DNA of 64,000 bases. Source: Persicobacter diffluens (GTDB taxonomy: Bacteria > Bacteroidota > Bacteroidia > Cytophagales > Cyclobacteriaceae). The stretch is taken from positions 310,001 through 374,000 of the forward strand of contig NZ_BQKE01000001.1 of the NCBI RefSeq assembly GCF_036244895.1. The letters are read 5' to 3'. The translations under genes were made by a program, and so were the position numbers. The notes below the pieces were generated by a model. That model was not told the origin of the DNA. It ran no database searches and saw nothing but the letters and a program-made list of their open reading frames with translations. This document shows, in pieces, positions 8,424-16,067 of this stretch; the stretch's first letter is position 1, and each line of letters starts with the position of its first letter.

Positions 8424-8996
8424 TCAAATGATGCGATGGTGTTCACACCAATTCCTAAGCATTTGCAGTCCTTCATCAGTACAAATAGCTTCCGGGTGAA
8501 ATTGTATGCCGGTCATTTTCTTCTCAAAATGCTCAATGGCCATTATTTCTCCCTGCTTTGTTTCGGCAGTTATTTGAATATCAGATCTTAATGGCTTTTG
8601 CAGGACTAGAGAATGATAACGGGTTACCTTCGAGTGTTTTCCTAAATCCCTGAATGGAATGCCGGTTGGAGAGATTTTGATTTCGGTAATTTTTCCATGC
8701 AGAGGTTGAATGGCCTGAATGACTTTCTCGCCCAGGTATTGGCCAATGGCCTGATGTCCCAGGCAAACGCCTAGCATAGGTAATTGACCATCAAAATGTG
8801 CAATATACTCCATTAATCGCCCAGCTCCGGAAGGAGTGCCCGGGCCGGGAGAAAGGACGATGGCCCTTACACCCTTCAGGTTTAAATCATGGATGGGGGT
8901 ATTATTTCGGTAAACCCGGCATTTCACACCAATTTGCGCAAAATAATCCACCAGGTTGTAGGTGAAGGAATCGAAATTATCAATCAGTAATATCAA
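8424..8996 (-). CDS. pabA: Glutamine amidotransferase, anthranilate / aminodeoxychorismate synthase component II
   Basis: Class I glutamine amidotransferase, 190 aa, that releases ammonia from glutamine for a chorismate-using partner (TrpE or PabB). Visible motifs: N-terminal DNFDSFTYNLVDYF, oxyanion LSPGPGTPSGAG, nucleophile Cys78 in GVCLGHQAIGQ, and His167/Glu169 in GIQFHPEAI. The triad is complete. TrpG and PabA cannot be separated by sequence alone. No trpE/pabB gene is present in the window, so the symbol is tentative. It is the last gene of a yqeY-cvpA-pabA unit, 2 bp after cvpA, and the insertion sequence ends about 20 bp beyond its stop. Confidence 0.88.
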   Translation of the reverse strand: MILLIDNFDSFTYNLVDYFAQIGVKCRVYRNNTPIHDLNLKGVRAIVLSPGPGTPSGAGRLMEYIAHFDGQLPMLGVCLGHQAIGQYLGEKVIQAIQPLHGKITEIKISPTGIPFRDLGKHSKVTRYHSLVLQKPLRSDIQITAETKQGEIMAIEHFEKKMTGIQFHPEAICTDEGLQMLRNWCEHHRII

Positions 8997-8998
8997 TG

Positions 8999-9508
8999 TT
9001 ACACGCTTTTTGGAATGTCCGGAATTTCGAACTCTATGGGAGGAAAGAAGCCCGCTACGAAGTCAGCCAAATCTGCCAAAATAGGAAATGCCATGCTACT
9101 ACTCATTAATTCGTCGGCTTTTTCAGGGGCAAAATGCTGAATGGCAAAAACAATAACGCCCAGAAAGAGAGCGATCTTAATAATTCCCAATAAGCCACCA
9201 GCTAAAGTGTCTAAACTTCCGAGTAGTGTCATATGGATAATTTTTTTCAGGAAAGTTCCGATAAAATGCACCCCTACAACAAAAACAATGAAGACCAAAA
9301 CGAAAGCGAGATAAGGCAGGTAGCTGATATCAATGCTTACAAAAGGTTTTAACAGGCTGGTAGCGATATCCTGAAATTGTATAGCGCCCCATATCGCAAT
9401 AAACAGGCTTAAAGTCGTGACAATGCTGACGATAAGTCCCTTTTTAAATCCATTGTAGGCGCCATAACCCATAAGAACCAAGGCGCCTATATCAAAAATA
9501 CTGATCAA
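8999..9508 (-). CDS. cvpA: CvpA-family membrane protein
   Basis: 169 aa inner-membrane protein with about four hydrophobic segments: near 5-22, 28-45, 62-85 and 105-125. It has the small-residue helix motifs common in CvpA proteins (DTLAGGLLGIIKIALFLG). CvpA is linked to colicin V production and envelope or bile resistance in enterobacteria; its molecular role is unsettled. It sits between yqeY (12 bp upstream) and pabA (2 bp downstream), so it is probably translated from one mRNA with both. Confidence 0.88.
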   Translation of the reverse strand: MISIFDIGALVLMGYGAYNGFKKGLIVSIVTTLSLFIAIWGAIQFQDIATSLLKPFVSIDISYLPYLAFVLVFIVFVVGVHFIGTFLKKIIHMTLLGSLDTLAGGLLGIIKIALFLGVIVFAIQHFAPEKADELMSSSMAFPILADLADFVAGFFPPIEFEIPDIPKSV

Positions 9509-9520
9509 AATAGTTTTGAA

Positions 9521-9973
9521 TTATTGATTAAGTAAAGTCTTCACCATGGTGGAAATAGATTTTCCATCGGCTTTTCCGGCAAGGGATTTAGTGGCAACGC
9601 CCATCACTTTCCCCATATCTTTTGGGCCTTCCGCACCGGTTTCAGCAATAATGGTGGTAATTGCCGCCTTTAACTCCTCTTCCGAAAGCGGCTGTGGCAA
9701 GTATTGCTCAATCACAGCAACTTCAGAAAGTTCAATTTCTGCTAAATCCTCACGATTTTGTGATTGATACATATCAGCAGATTCTTTTCTTTGTTTTACC
9801 GCCTTTTGAAGAATCTTGATTTCCTGCTCTTCATTCAACTCACTGGCACTGCCCTTTTCTGTCTCAGCTAGCATAATCATGGACTTGATTGCTCTTAAAG
9901 CTCTCAAATCGTCTTTTTTCTTGGCTAGCATAGCTTTTTTAATATCGGTATTGATGGTCTCTTTTAAGCTCAT
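9521..9973 (-). CDS. GatB/YqeY domain protein
   Basis: 150 aa, all alpha, with the YqeY signature: N-terminal MSLKETINTDIKKAMLAKKK, middle VIEQYLPQPLSEEEL, and C-terminal GPKDMGKVMGVATKSLAGKADG. The domain is shared with the tail of the amidotransferase subunit GatB, where it contacts tRNA. The stand-alone version has no firm function; a tRNA-binding role is inferred. It is the first gene of a three-gene minus-strand unit with a likely promoter at 10011. Confidence 0.92.
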   Translation of the reverse strand: MSLKETINTDIKKAMLAKKKDDLRALRAIKSMIMLAETEKGSASELNEEQEIKILQKAVKQRKESADMYQSQNREDLAEIELSEVAVIEQYLPQPLSEEELKAAITTIIAETGAEGPKDMGKVMGVATKSLAGKADGKSISTMVKTLLNQ

Positions 9974-10010
9974 AAGTTTTCTTTTTATTTTTTGAAATAT
10001 TATTTGGATA

Positions 10011-10018
10011 CAAAGGTA
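10011..10018 (-). promoter_or_regulatory. -7 box for the yqeY-cvpA-pabA unit
   Basis: On the minus strand this reads TACCTTTG, a match to TAnnTTTG about 38 bases before the yqeY start. No TTG is found at the expected -33 position, so the call rests on the -7 box alone. Confidence 0.4.
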
Positions 10019-10114
10019 TGGATTTAAGCATTCGGTGGAATAGTTCGACTAAAGCCTCCTGAAAATCTCTTAAAATACTAACTTGCGCCTAAATTTAATA
10101 AATCAGGTAATGAT

Positions 10115-10828
10115 ATGACGAAGCTGAGTGTAAATATCAATAAAATCGCTACCCTTCGCAATTCGCGCGGTGGGGACAATCCGAATGTTGTAAAAGCGGC
10201 ACTGGATGCCGAAAGGTTTGGTGCGGAAGGAATCACGGTGCATCCCAGACCGGATGAGCGACATATCACCTACCAGGATGTTTTGGATTTGAGCGAAGTC
10301 GTAACTACTGAATTCAATATTGAGGGTTATCCGGATGAGCGTTTTATGGAAATCATCAAAAAGGTGAAGCCCGCTCAGGCGACATTGGTGCCGGACCCGC
10401 CAACGGCCATTACCTCCAATGCAGGCTGGGATACGGTTAAGCATGAAGGTTTTCTGAAAGAGATTTGCGAGGCCATTAAAGCAGAGGGGGTTCGTGTTTC
10501 TATTTTTGTGGATCCTGACCCTCAATTTGTAGTGGGAGCGAAAAATTGCGGAGCGGATAGAATTGAGTTGTACACCGAGCCATATGCGGCTAACTTCCAT
10601 AAAGGAAAAGAGGAGGCGGTATCCCATTACGTAGCGGCAGCAGCGAAAGCGCAGGAATTAGGCCTGGGGATTAATGCAGGTCATGATTTGGATTTGGATA
10701 ATCTGAAATATCTTAAAGAACAATTGCCGCAATTAGATGAAGTATCTATCGGCCATGCCTTAGTATGCGACGCCCTTTATATGGGTTTTGAAAATACCAT
10801 TCAACTATACCTACGACAGTTAAAATAA
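10115..10828 (+). CDS. pdxJ: Pyridoxine 5'-phosphate synthase
   Basis: TIM-barrel enzyme that condenses 3-amino-2-oxopropyl phosphate with 1-deoxyxylulose 5-phosphate to give pyridoxine 5'-phosphate (DXP-dependent vitamin B6 route). 237 aa, full length. N-terminal VNINKIATLRNSRGGDNP and VHPRPDERHI are hallmark motifs. EGYPDERFM, SIFVDPDPQ and GINAGHDL are also conserved. A hydrolase gene follows after 6 bp and a methylase-like gene after that, forming a plus-strand unit. The 141-bp gap to yqeY is a divergent promoter region. Confidence 0.97.
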   Translation: MTKLSVNINKIATLRNSRGGDNPNVVKAALDAERFGAEGITVHPRPDERHITYQDVLDLSEVVTTEFNIEGYPDERFMEIIKKVKPAQATLVPDPPTAITSNAGWDTVKHEGFLKEICEAIKAEGVRVSIFVDPDPQFVVGAKNCGADRIELYTEPYAANFHKGKEEAVSHYVAAAAKAQELGLGINAGHDLDLDNLKYLKEQLPQLDEVSIGHALVCDALYMGFENTIQLYLRQLK

Positions 10829-10834
10829 ACCAAT

Positions 10835-11590
10835 ATGCAGCTTAACTTTAAACGGCTTGGGGAGGGCACTCCCCTGATTATATTACATGGCTTATTCGGC
10901 TCTCTGGATAACTGGATGACCTTTGCCCGTGCCATAGCAGCAAAGCGTACCGTTTATTTGGTAGATCAGCGAAACCATGGGGGCTCGCCCCATGCAATGG
11001 ATCACCATTATGAGGCGATGGCAGATGATTTGGAGGTGTTTTTTCAATCTCATCAGATCGAAGAGGCTGATATCATCGGACACTCCATGGGAGGGAAAAC
11101 GGCCATGCAGTTTGCTTGTGAGCATCCTGAAAAAGTTAAGCAATTAATAGTAGTGGATATCGCCCCCAAGGAGTATCCGGTGCATCATCAATTGATCATT
11201 GAAGCATTAGAGTCTATTGATTTGTCTGCCATTAAAAGTCGGGGGCAGGCGGATGAGCAAATGAGTAAATTGATTGAAGACTTTGGAGTAAGACAATTTC
11301 TTTTGAAAGGTCTGGCCAGAGGTCCGGAAGGTTTTCGATGGAAATTCAATTTAGAAGTGATAAAAGATCAAATTGAGAACATTGTGGTGCCTTTGGATGC
11401 GCAATCTCATTTTGACGGGCCTTCCGTTTTTATCAGAGGAGCCAGATCCAATTATATCCTGGAGGAAGATTTTGATGGTATTTTGAGACAATTTCCTCAT
11501 GCTTCATTCGAGACCATTGCAGAGGCGGGTCATTGGATTCATGCAGAAAAACCTCAGGCATTTCTGGAGGTGATCAGTAAATATTTATAA
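10835..11590 (+). CDS. Alpha/beta hydrolase (YbfF-like esterase)
   Basis: 251 aa. Motifs in order: HGLFGSLDNW (oxyanion), DQRNHGGSPH, nucleophile elbow GHSMGGKTAM, IVVDIAPKEYP, and a C-terminal His in EAGHWIHAEKPQ. This pattern is typical of the YbfF/ABHD11-like acyl-ester hydrolases. The acid is probably in the SVFIRGARSNY region. It is distinct from the hydrolase at 6273. The methylase-like gene starts one base after its stop, so coupling is likely. Confidence 0.88.
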   Translation: MQLNFKRLGEGTPLIILHGLFGSLDNWMTFARAIAAKRTVYLVDQRNHGGSPHAMDHHYEAMADDLEVFFQSHQIEEADIIGHSMGGKTAMQFACEHPEKVKQLIVVDIAPKEYPVHHQLIIEALESIDLSAIKSRGQADEQMSKLIEDFGVRQFLLKGLARGPEGFRWKFNLEVIKDQIENIVVPLDAQSHFDGPSVFIRGARSNYILEEDFDGILRQFPHASFETIAEAGHWIHAEKPQAFLEVISKYL

Positions 11591-11591
11591 G

Positions 11592-12305
11592 ATGTCAAAG
11601 AATAAAGGTACACTATATTTAATCCCCAACGTCATTGCAGACGAAACGGCTCCGGCAGTAATTGCAGAGCAGGTTCGTGAAGTGGTGAAGGATACACAGT
11701 ACTTTTTGGTGGAAAATATCAGAACGGCCAGAAGGTATATCTCCAGCTTGAAATTGGGCCTGACCATTGAAGAGTTGAGATTCGAAGTTTTGGATAAAAA
11801 GACCAAAGATACCCAACTTGCTCAATTGATGCAGCCCGTACTGAATGGTGAGAATGTCGGGATTATCTCAGAGTCGGGTTGTCCGGGAATCGCGGATCCG
11901 GGGGCATTAGCCGTAGATTTTGCACATAATAAGGGGATTCAGGTGGTGCCTTTGGTAGGTCCTTCCTCCATTTTTATGGCCTTGATGTCTTCCGGTTTTT
12001 CAGGGCAGTCCTTTGCCTTTAGCGGTTACCTTCCGATTGATAAAAAAAGAAGAGTTGAGGCGATCAAGCGTTTAGAGAAAACGGCTAAAGATTTTCATCA
12101 AACGCAGATTTTTATGGAGACGCCTTATAGGAATGATCATCTTTTTAACGATTTAGTGAAAAACTGCAATCCGAACGTCAAACTTTGCGTAGCTAAAGAT
12201 GTTTCCGGTAAGGAGGAATTCATTAAAACCAAGACAATCGCTCAATGGAGAAAAGAGAAATTGACCATAGGCAAATTCCCGACAATTTTTGTACTTAGTG
12301 TTTAA
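11592..12305 (+). CDS. SAM-dependent methyltransferase, tetrapyrrole-methylase (RsmI-like) family
   Basis: 237 aa. N-terminal GTLYLIPNVIADETAP resembles the start of RsmI-type enzymes. GIISESGCPGIADPGALAV matches their SAM-binding loop, and LVGPSSIFMALMSSGFSGQ the following motif. RsmI methylates C1402 of 16S rRNA, but this shorter form lacks the C-terminal RsmI domain, so rRNA modification is not assured. It is common in Bacteroidota as a second paralogue. It follows the hydrolase by 1 bp and ends 149 bp before metK, whose product makes its cofactor. Confidence 0.85.
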   Translation: MSKNKGTLYLIPNVIADETAPAVIAEQVREVVKDTQYFLVENIRTARRYISSLKLGLTIEELRFEVLDKKTKDTQLAQLMQPVLNGENVGIISESGCPGIADPGALAVDFAHNKGIQVVPLVGPSSIFMALMSSGFSGQSFAFSGYLPIDKKRRVEAIKRLEKTAKDFHQTQIFMETPYRNDHLFNDLVKNCNPNVKLCVAKDVSGKEEFIKTKTIAQWRKEKLTIGKFPTIFVLSV

Positions 12306-12333
12306 AAACGTATTTAGTTTCAGGCATTTTCTC

Positions 12334-12341
12334 TAACTTTG
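12334..12341 (+). promoter_or_regulatory. -7 box upstream of metK
   Basis: TAACTTTG fits TAnnTTTG. Transcription from it would start near 12348 and give metK a leader of about 107 bases. The -33 position reads TTTAG rather than TTG, so it is a weaker match. Confidence 0.45.
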
Positions 12342-12368
12342 AATTTCGATTTAACATTCATGTTCTTT

Positions 12369-12421
12369 GCAAGGGAGTGTTTTTCTTGGTCTTAGAGCCA
12401 AGGCGGTTTTGGTCCCCTTGC
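12369..12421 (+). promoter_or_regulatory. Structured metK leader RNA (candidate regulatory element)
   Basis: A 7-bp closing stem joins GCAAGGG at 12369-12375 to CCCTTGC at 12415-12421. Inside it a hairpin has 5 bp, CTTGG at 12385-12389 with CCAAG at 12398-12402. TTTTGG at 12407-12412 could compete for the CCAA of that hairpin. The element lies 33 bases before the metK start. It does not match the SAM riboswitch classes I know, so ligand and function are unknown. Confidence 0.45.
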
Positions 12422-12454
12422 CGAGTTCAAAAAATCCTAAAATCATATTTTAAT

Positions 12455-13711
12455 ATGTCTTATTTCTTTACGTCAGAATCAGTATCAGAAGGGCACCCGG
12501 ATAAAGTTGCCGATCAAATTTCTGATGCACTTATCGACCATTTTTTGGCCTTTGATAAGCATTCAAAAGTTGCGTGTGAAACCTTGGTGACTACTGGTCA
12601 GGTAGTTTTGGCCGGGGAAGTGAAATCCAAAGCTTATTTGGATGTACAGCAAATCGCTCGTGACGTTATCAATAAAATTGGATATACCAAGGGAGAGTAT
12701 CAGTTTGATGGTAATTCTTGTGGTGTTATCTCCGCTATTCATGAGCAATCTGATGATATCAATCGTGGTGTTGACCGTGAGGATAGAGAAAATCAGGGTG
12801 CAGGGGACCAGGGGATGATGTTTGGTTATGCCACCAATGAAACCGAGAACTACATGCCACTGGCATTGGAAATTTCTCATCGTATTCTTCGCGAACTTGC
12901 AGATTTGCGTCGCGAGGGGAATGAAATTCCTTATTTGCGTCCGGATGCAAAATCTCAGGTGACTGTTCAGTACTCTGATGACCATAAGCCGGAGCGCATT
13001 GAAGCGATTGTAGTTTCTACTCAGCATGATCCTTTCGCGGATACCGATGAGGAGATGCTCGGTAAAATTGAAGCCGATATCAAGGAGATTTTGTTGCCAA
13101 GAGTGATTTCTAGCTTGCCGGTACATATTCAGGATCTTTTTGGGGCGGATATCAAATATCACATTAACCCTACCGGGAAATTTGTGATTGGAGGTCCTCA
13201 TGGTGATACCGGTTTGACTGGTCGCAAAATTATTGTGGATACTTATGGTGGTCGTGGAGCTCATGGTGGAGGTGCTTTTTCAGGTAAAGATCCATCAAAA
13301 GTAGACCGTTCAGCAGCCTATGCCACTCGTCATATTGCCAAGAATTTAGTTGCAGCAGGTGTAGCGGATGAGGTGTTGGTGCAGGTTTCTTACGCTATTG
13401 GCGTAGCGGAGCCGACCGGTGTTTATGTCAATACCAACGGCACCGCCAAGGTAAGCTTAACGGATGGTGAGATTGCGGAAAAGGTGAAGGCCATTTTTGA
13501 TATGCGTCCTTACGCTATTGAGCAGCGCTTAAAACTAAGAAACCCCATTTATCAGGAAACAGCTGCTTATGGTCACATGGGTAGAACTTCAGAAGTTAAA
13601 AAAGTTTCTTTCCCAAATCCGTACTCGGAGCCTGTAGTGTTGGAAGTGGAAACTTTCACCTGGGAAAAATTGGACTATGTAGAAGCCATTAAAAATGCTT
13701 TTAGTCTATAA
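12455..13711 (+). CDS. metK: S-adenosylmethionine synthetase
   Basis: Forms S-adenosylmethionine from methionine and ATP. 418 aa from the ATG at 12455. The frame is open for 26 codons further upstream, but those residues match nothing and lie in the structured leader. Family motifs: FTSESVSEGHPDKVADQISDA at the N-terminus; GAGDQGMMFGYA, the ATP-binding hexapeptide region; and GGGAFSGKDPSKVDRSAAY, the phosphate-binding loop. All key Asp and Lys residues are present. It is the last gene before a terminator at 13741 and feeds many methylases, including the gene just upstream. Confidence 0.97.
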   Translation: MSYFFTSESVSEGHPDKVADQISDALIDHFLAFDKHSKVACETLVTTGQVVLAGEVKSKAYLDVQQIARDVINKIGYTKGEYQFDGNSCGVISAIHEQSDDINRGVDREDRENQGAGDQGMMFGYATNETENYMPLALEISHRILRELADLRREGNEIPYLRPDAKSQVTVQYSDDHKPERIEAIVVSTQHDPFADTDEEMLGKIEADIKEILLPRVISSLPVHIQDLFGADIKYHINPTGKFVIGGPHGDTGLTGRKIIVDTYGGRGAHGGGAFSGKDPSKVDRSAAYATRHIAKNLVAAGVADEVLVQVSYAIGVAEPTGVYVNTNGTAKVSLTDGEIAEKVKAIFDMRPYAIEQRLKLRNPIYQETAAYGHMGRTSEVKKVSFPNPYSEPVVLEVETFTWEKLDYVEAIKNAFSL

Positions 13712-13740
13712 GGATTTAGCTTGAATAGCTTGTCTTTTAA

Positions 13741-13777
13741 AAATAGGATTTGGCCTTAGGCTGGATCCTATTTTTTT
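13741..13777 (+). terminator. Terminator after metK
   Basis: A 9-bp stem, AAATAGGAT at 13741-13749 with ATCCTATTT at 13765-13773, then a run of T. It lies about 30 bases after the metK stop. Confidence 0.8.
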
Positions 13778-13810
13778 ATGTGAAACCTATTCTTAAGCCG
13801 GATTCTTCAG

Positions 13811-14117
13811 GCTAAAACCCTCGTTTGGCTGGTGGGTAGGAAAATGAAGGGATTTTGCTTATTTCGAGTTTTGTTATGGAGTTAGACCAATGAAAAGAAA
13901 GCAAGCTTAGGGTGGGTTTAAAATCCAAAATTCGTAGCGAAAATTTGAAGCGTTGCAGAATCGATACCCGATTATTTTGAGAGAATAGCATCGCTATTAT
14001 GGAGAAGTAGCTCTTACCTAATTTTGGTCATTAAAAAATCAGCCAGCTATCCAAAATATGTTGAAAATGAACTATTTGGGGTGGGGTATTGAACCTAGTG
14101 GTGAATAATTCAAGTTA
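13811..14117 (+). repeat. R1 intergenic repeat, copy A (interrupted by R2)
   Basis: The head (13811-13917) shares ordered blocks with the other copies: CCTCGTTT, a G-rich/AAAATGAAG block, TATTTCGAGTTTT, then AAAGCAAGC. The tail box GTGGTGAATAATTC is at 14098-14111. Head-to-tail span is about 307 bp against about 180-207 bp in the other copies. The excess matches the R2 element at 13914-14005. This accounts for most of the 476-base gap between metK and hpf; no gene is visible in it. Confidence 0.75.
13914..14005 (+). repeat. R2 repeat, copy A, inside R1
   Basis: About 92 bp closely similar to the reverse complement of 38812-38905. Shared blocks: GTTTAAAA, CCAAAATTCG, AGCGAAAATTTGA, CGATACCCGA, TATTTTGAG and ATAGCATCGCTATT. 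It sits between the head and tail of R1 copy A. Confidence 0.75.
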
Positions 14118-14143
14118 GAATTCATTTCAAGGAATAGTGGAGC

Positions 14144-14178
14144 AAAAAAAAACCGACCCAAAGGCCGGCTTTTTTTTA
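14144..14178 (-). terminator. Terminator after hpf
   Basis: An imperfect stem, ACCGACC with GGCCGGCT around loop CAAA, is flanked by A and T runs on both sides. It could act in both directions and lies 10 bases beyond the hpf stop. Confidence 0.65.
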
Positions 14179-14187
14179 TTATGCTTT

Positions 14188-14556
14188 TTATTCGAACTCT
14201 TCTTCAAACTCCTCCTCGGAGATTGCTTCTTGATTAAGAAGAACTTCTTTATTGTTTTGCTTATCGGTTAATTTTTCCTTGTATTTTTTTAGTTGTCGTC
14301 TTAAGCTTTCTGTCGCCTCGTCCGTTGCCGCCTCGAATGAACTACCGGTTGCTTTAGCGAAAAGCTGTGTTTTTGGTAAGTTTAATTTAATTTCTACGAT
14401 CTTATTCTCGTTATCGTCATTTTTAGCCAGACGTAAGAATACTTCGCCGTCAATAATTCTGTCGAAAAAAGTCTCCAGTTTGTCAACTTTCTTCTGAATG
14501 AAGTCTAATAGCTTGATATCAGCTGTAAAGTGAATAGAATGCATCTGCAACTTCAT
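14188..14556 (-). CDS. hpf: Ribosome hibernation-promoting factor (HPF/RaiA family)
   Basis: 122 aa, short-form HPF. It binds the 30S decoding region and stabilises inactive ribosomes in stationary phase. The N-terminal MKLQMHSIHFTADIKLLDFI and VEIKLNLPKTQLFAKA are typical of the beta-alpha-beta-beta-beta-alpha HPF fold. An acidic tail (EEEFEEEFE) follows about residue 105. The long-form dimerisation domain is absent. It is the last gene of an rpsU-xer-hpf unit on the minus strand, the usual order in Bacteroidota. Confidence 0.92.
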   Translation of the reverse strand: MKLQMHSIHFTADIKLLDFIQKKVDKLETFFDRIIDGEVFLRLAKNDDNENKIVEIKLNLPKTQLFAKATGSSFEAATDEATESLRRQLKKYKEKLTDKQNNKEVLLNQEAISEEEFEEEFE

Positions 14557-14579
14557 AAGCGAAATGTATTTTAAGTGAT

Positions 14580-15482
14580 CTATTTATGGATATCTTCCTC
14601 GGCCTTTGGATGGGCCTGATTGAAAACATCCTTTAATTTTCCAATACTATTATGTGTGTAAACCTGCGTAGCAGATAAACTACTATGTCCTAAAAGATCT
14701 TTAATGGCATTTAAATCAGCTCCGCGGTTCAAAAGATGGGTAGCAAACGTATGTCTCAGAATGTGTGGGCTCTTCTGGTCTATAGTTTTAAAAATTTCCA
14801 AGTACTCCTTCACCTTCTTGTAAATAAAAGTTGGATACGATTGCTTTCCACTATTGGTAACGATTAAAAATTCGCAAGTGTTACCCGAAAATTCAATTAG
14901 TTTTTGTTCTTCATATCGGGGAATAAGCTCTCTGAGGGTGCTATTTAGAGGTATTAGTCTGATTTTGTTACCTTTACCCCTGACTCTAACCGTGTAATTT
15001 TTTTTATCAATTTGTTCACTTTTTAACTCAATTAGCTCCGCCCGTCTTATACCGGTGCCATATAAGAGCTCTAATATTAATCGATCTCTAAGGCCTTGGA
15101 AGTCCTCGGGCAGGTGAGACAGTTGGTCCAGAAAGTGATTAAGTTGGTCTTCCGGAATAAATTTTGGAACGCGCTTAGGCTTTTTTAAAGTTTTAAGTTT
15201 TTCGGTAGGGTCTTTTTCAATGGTGCCTCTTTTCAGACAAAATTTGAAAAAGCTTTTCAGGCAGGCGATTTTTCGGTTTATAGAAGTTATCGCCATTTCT
15301 TCCTCTGAAAGATAAATGATCCACTGCCTCAATTCATTGGGGGAGACCAAATGAACGGGGGTCTCTATGGCATTTTCCTGAAGGTAGAGAGAAAATTTGT
15401 TAAGGTCATTTTCGTATGAGATGATGGTATGTTGGCTGAGTCTTTTTTCATAAGCCATATACCTCAAAAAATCCTTAATCAT
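14580..15482 (-). CDS. Tyrosine recombinase, XerC/XerD family
   Basis: 300 aa site-specific recombinase. An N-terminal SAM-like core-binding domain (about 1-90) precedes the catalytic domain. Catalytic residues are visible: Arg146 in GTGIRRAEL, His240 and Arg243 in SPHILRHTFATHL, His266 in LLGHSSLSAT, and nucleophile Tyr275 in TQVYTH. The length and lack of phage context favour a housekeeping dimer-resolving recombinase over an integrase. XerC and XerD cannot be told apart here, so no symbol is given. It lies between rpsU and hpf. Confidence 0.9.
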   Translation of the reverse strand: MIKDFLRYMAYEKRLSQHTIISYENDLNKFSLYLQENAIETPVHLVSPNELRQWIIYLSEEEMAITSINRKIACLKSFFKFCLKRGTIEKDPTEKLKTLKKPKRVPKFIPEDQLNHFLDQLSHLPEDFQGLRDRLILELLYGTGIRRAELIELKSEQIDKKNYTVRVRGKGNKIRLIPLNSTLRELIPRYEEQKLIEFSGNTCEFLIVTNSGKQSYPTFIYKKVKEYLEIFKTIDQKSPHILRHTFATHLLNRGADLNAIKDLLGHSSLSATQVYTHNSIGKLKDVFNQAHPKAEEDIHK

Positions 15483-15582
15483 ATTTTTAGTGAAAAGGTA
15501 ATCAATGTGAAATTATGGAGCAGGTGATTTACGTGTTGTTTTTCACCAGCCAATTTGATTACCTGAAAAATGGGCAAAAAAA

Positions 15583-15606
15583 AAGTACCATCTTAGGATG
15601 GTACTT
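15583..15606 (-). terminator. Hairpin terminator after rpsU
   Basis: A perfect 10-bp stem, AAGTACCATC with GATGGTACTT around loop TTAG. On the minus strand it is followed by nine T. It would end most rpsU transcripts before the xer gene, giving more S21 than recombinase; read-through is presumably needed for xer-hpf. Confidence 0.8.
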
Positions 15607-15628
15607 AATTTTTTCAAAAAACTATTAA

Positions 15629-15823
15629 TTAATAGTTTTCTTCAGCGTACATTTTCTGCTTATAAGCAGCCTTTAGTCTCTGCTGTCTGTTAGTGATAGA
15701 AGGCTTAGTGTAGAAGTTACGTGCTCTCAATTCACGCAATACTCCAGTACGCTCAAATTTTTTCTTGAAGCGCTTAAGCGCTTTCTCGATGCTTTCGTTT
15801 TCTTTTACGTTTACGATGATCAT
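15629..15823 (-). CDS. rpsU: 30S ribosomal protein S21
   Basis: 64 aa, very basic, with the S21 pattern: MIIVNVKENESIEKALKRFK, then FERTGVLRELRARNFYTKPS and a basic helix ending in AYKQKMYAEENY. S21 sits on the 30S platform near the anti-Shine-Dalgarno end of 16S rRNA. In Bacteroidota it is part of the arrangement that occludes that sequence, which fits the weak SD sites seen here. First gene of the rpsU-xer-hpf unit, with a likely promoter at 15865. Confidence 0.95.
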   Translation of the reverse strand: MIIVNVKENESIEKALKRFKKKFERTGVLRELRARNFYTKPSITNRQQRLKAAYKQKMYAEENY

Positions 15824-15864
15824 AATATATCTCTATTTCAATTTCGTTCAATTCAATCGGAACG

Positions 15865-15872
15865 CAAAGATA
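15865..15872 (-). promoter_or_regulatory. -7 box for rpsU
   Basis: On the minus strand it reads TATCTTTG, fitting TAnnTTTG, about 42 bases before the rpsU start. No clear -33 TTG is seen. Confidence 0.45.
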
Positions 15873-16067
15873 GGATATTAATTTTTAATTTCCCCACCAT
15901 TGCCAGCTTTTTCTTTAAAAATAAGCGGATTAGCGAAAAACAGCTCAAGATCTGATGAAAAAAATATTTTTTGAATTGTAATTTTTCACGAACAACTACA
16001 AAAAAAATAAGTTAACCCTGTGTTTCCATTAGGAATATTTTTCAATTATCATTTAAACCCCAACACA

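Noticed and set aside
10103..10627. 174-codon antisense frame over pdxJ
   Set aside because: Entirely covered by pdxJ, which has all family motifs.
12377..12454. N-terminal extension of metK
   Set aside because: Residues are unrelated to the family and coincide with the structured leader; the ATG at 12455 gives the standard N-terminus.
12348..12454. Known SAM riboswitch class in the metK leader
   Set aside because: I could not align it to the SAM-I, SAM-II, SAM-III or related consensus elements, so it is listed only as a candidate structured RNA.
12563..13264. 233-codon antisense frame in metK
   Set aside because: Mirror of a highly conserved gene; no protein-like features.
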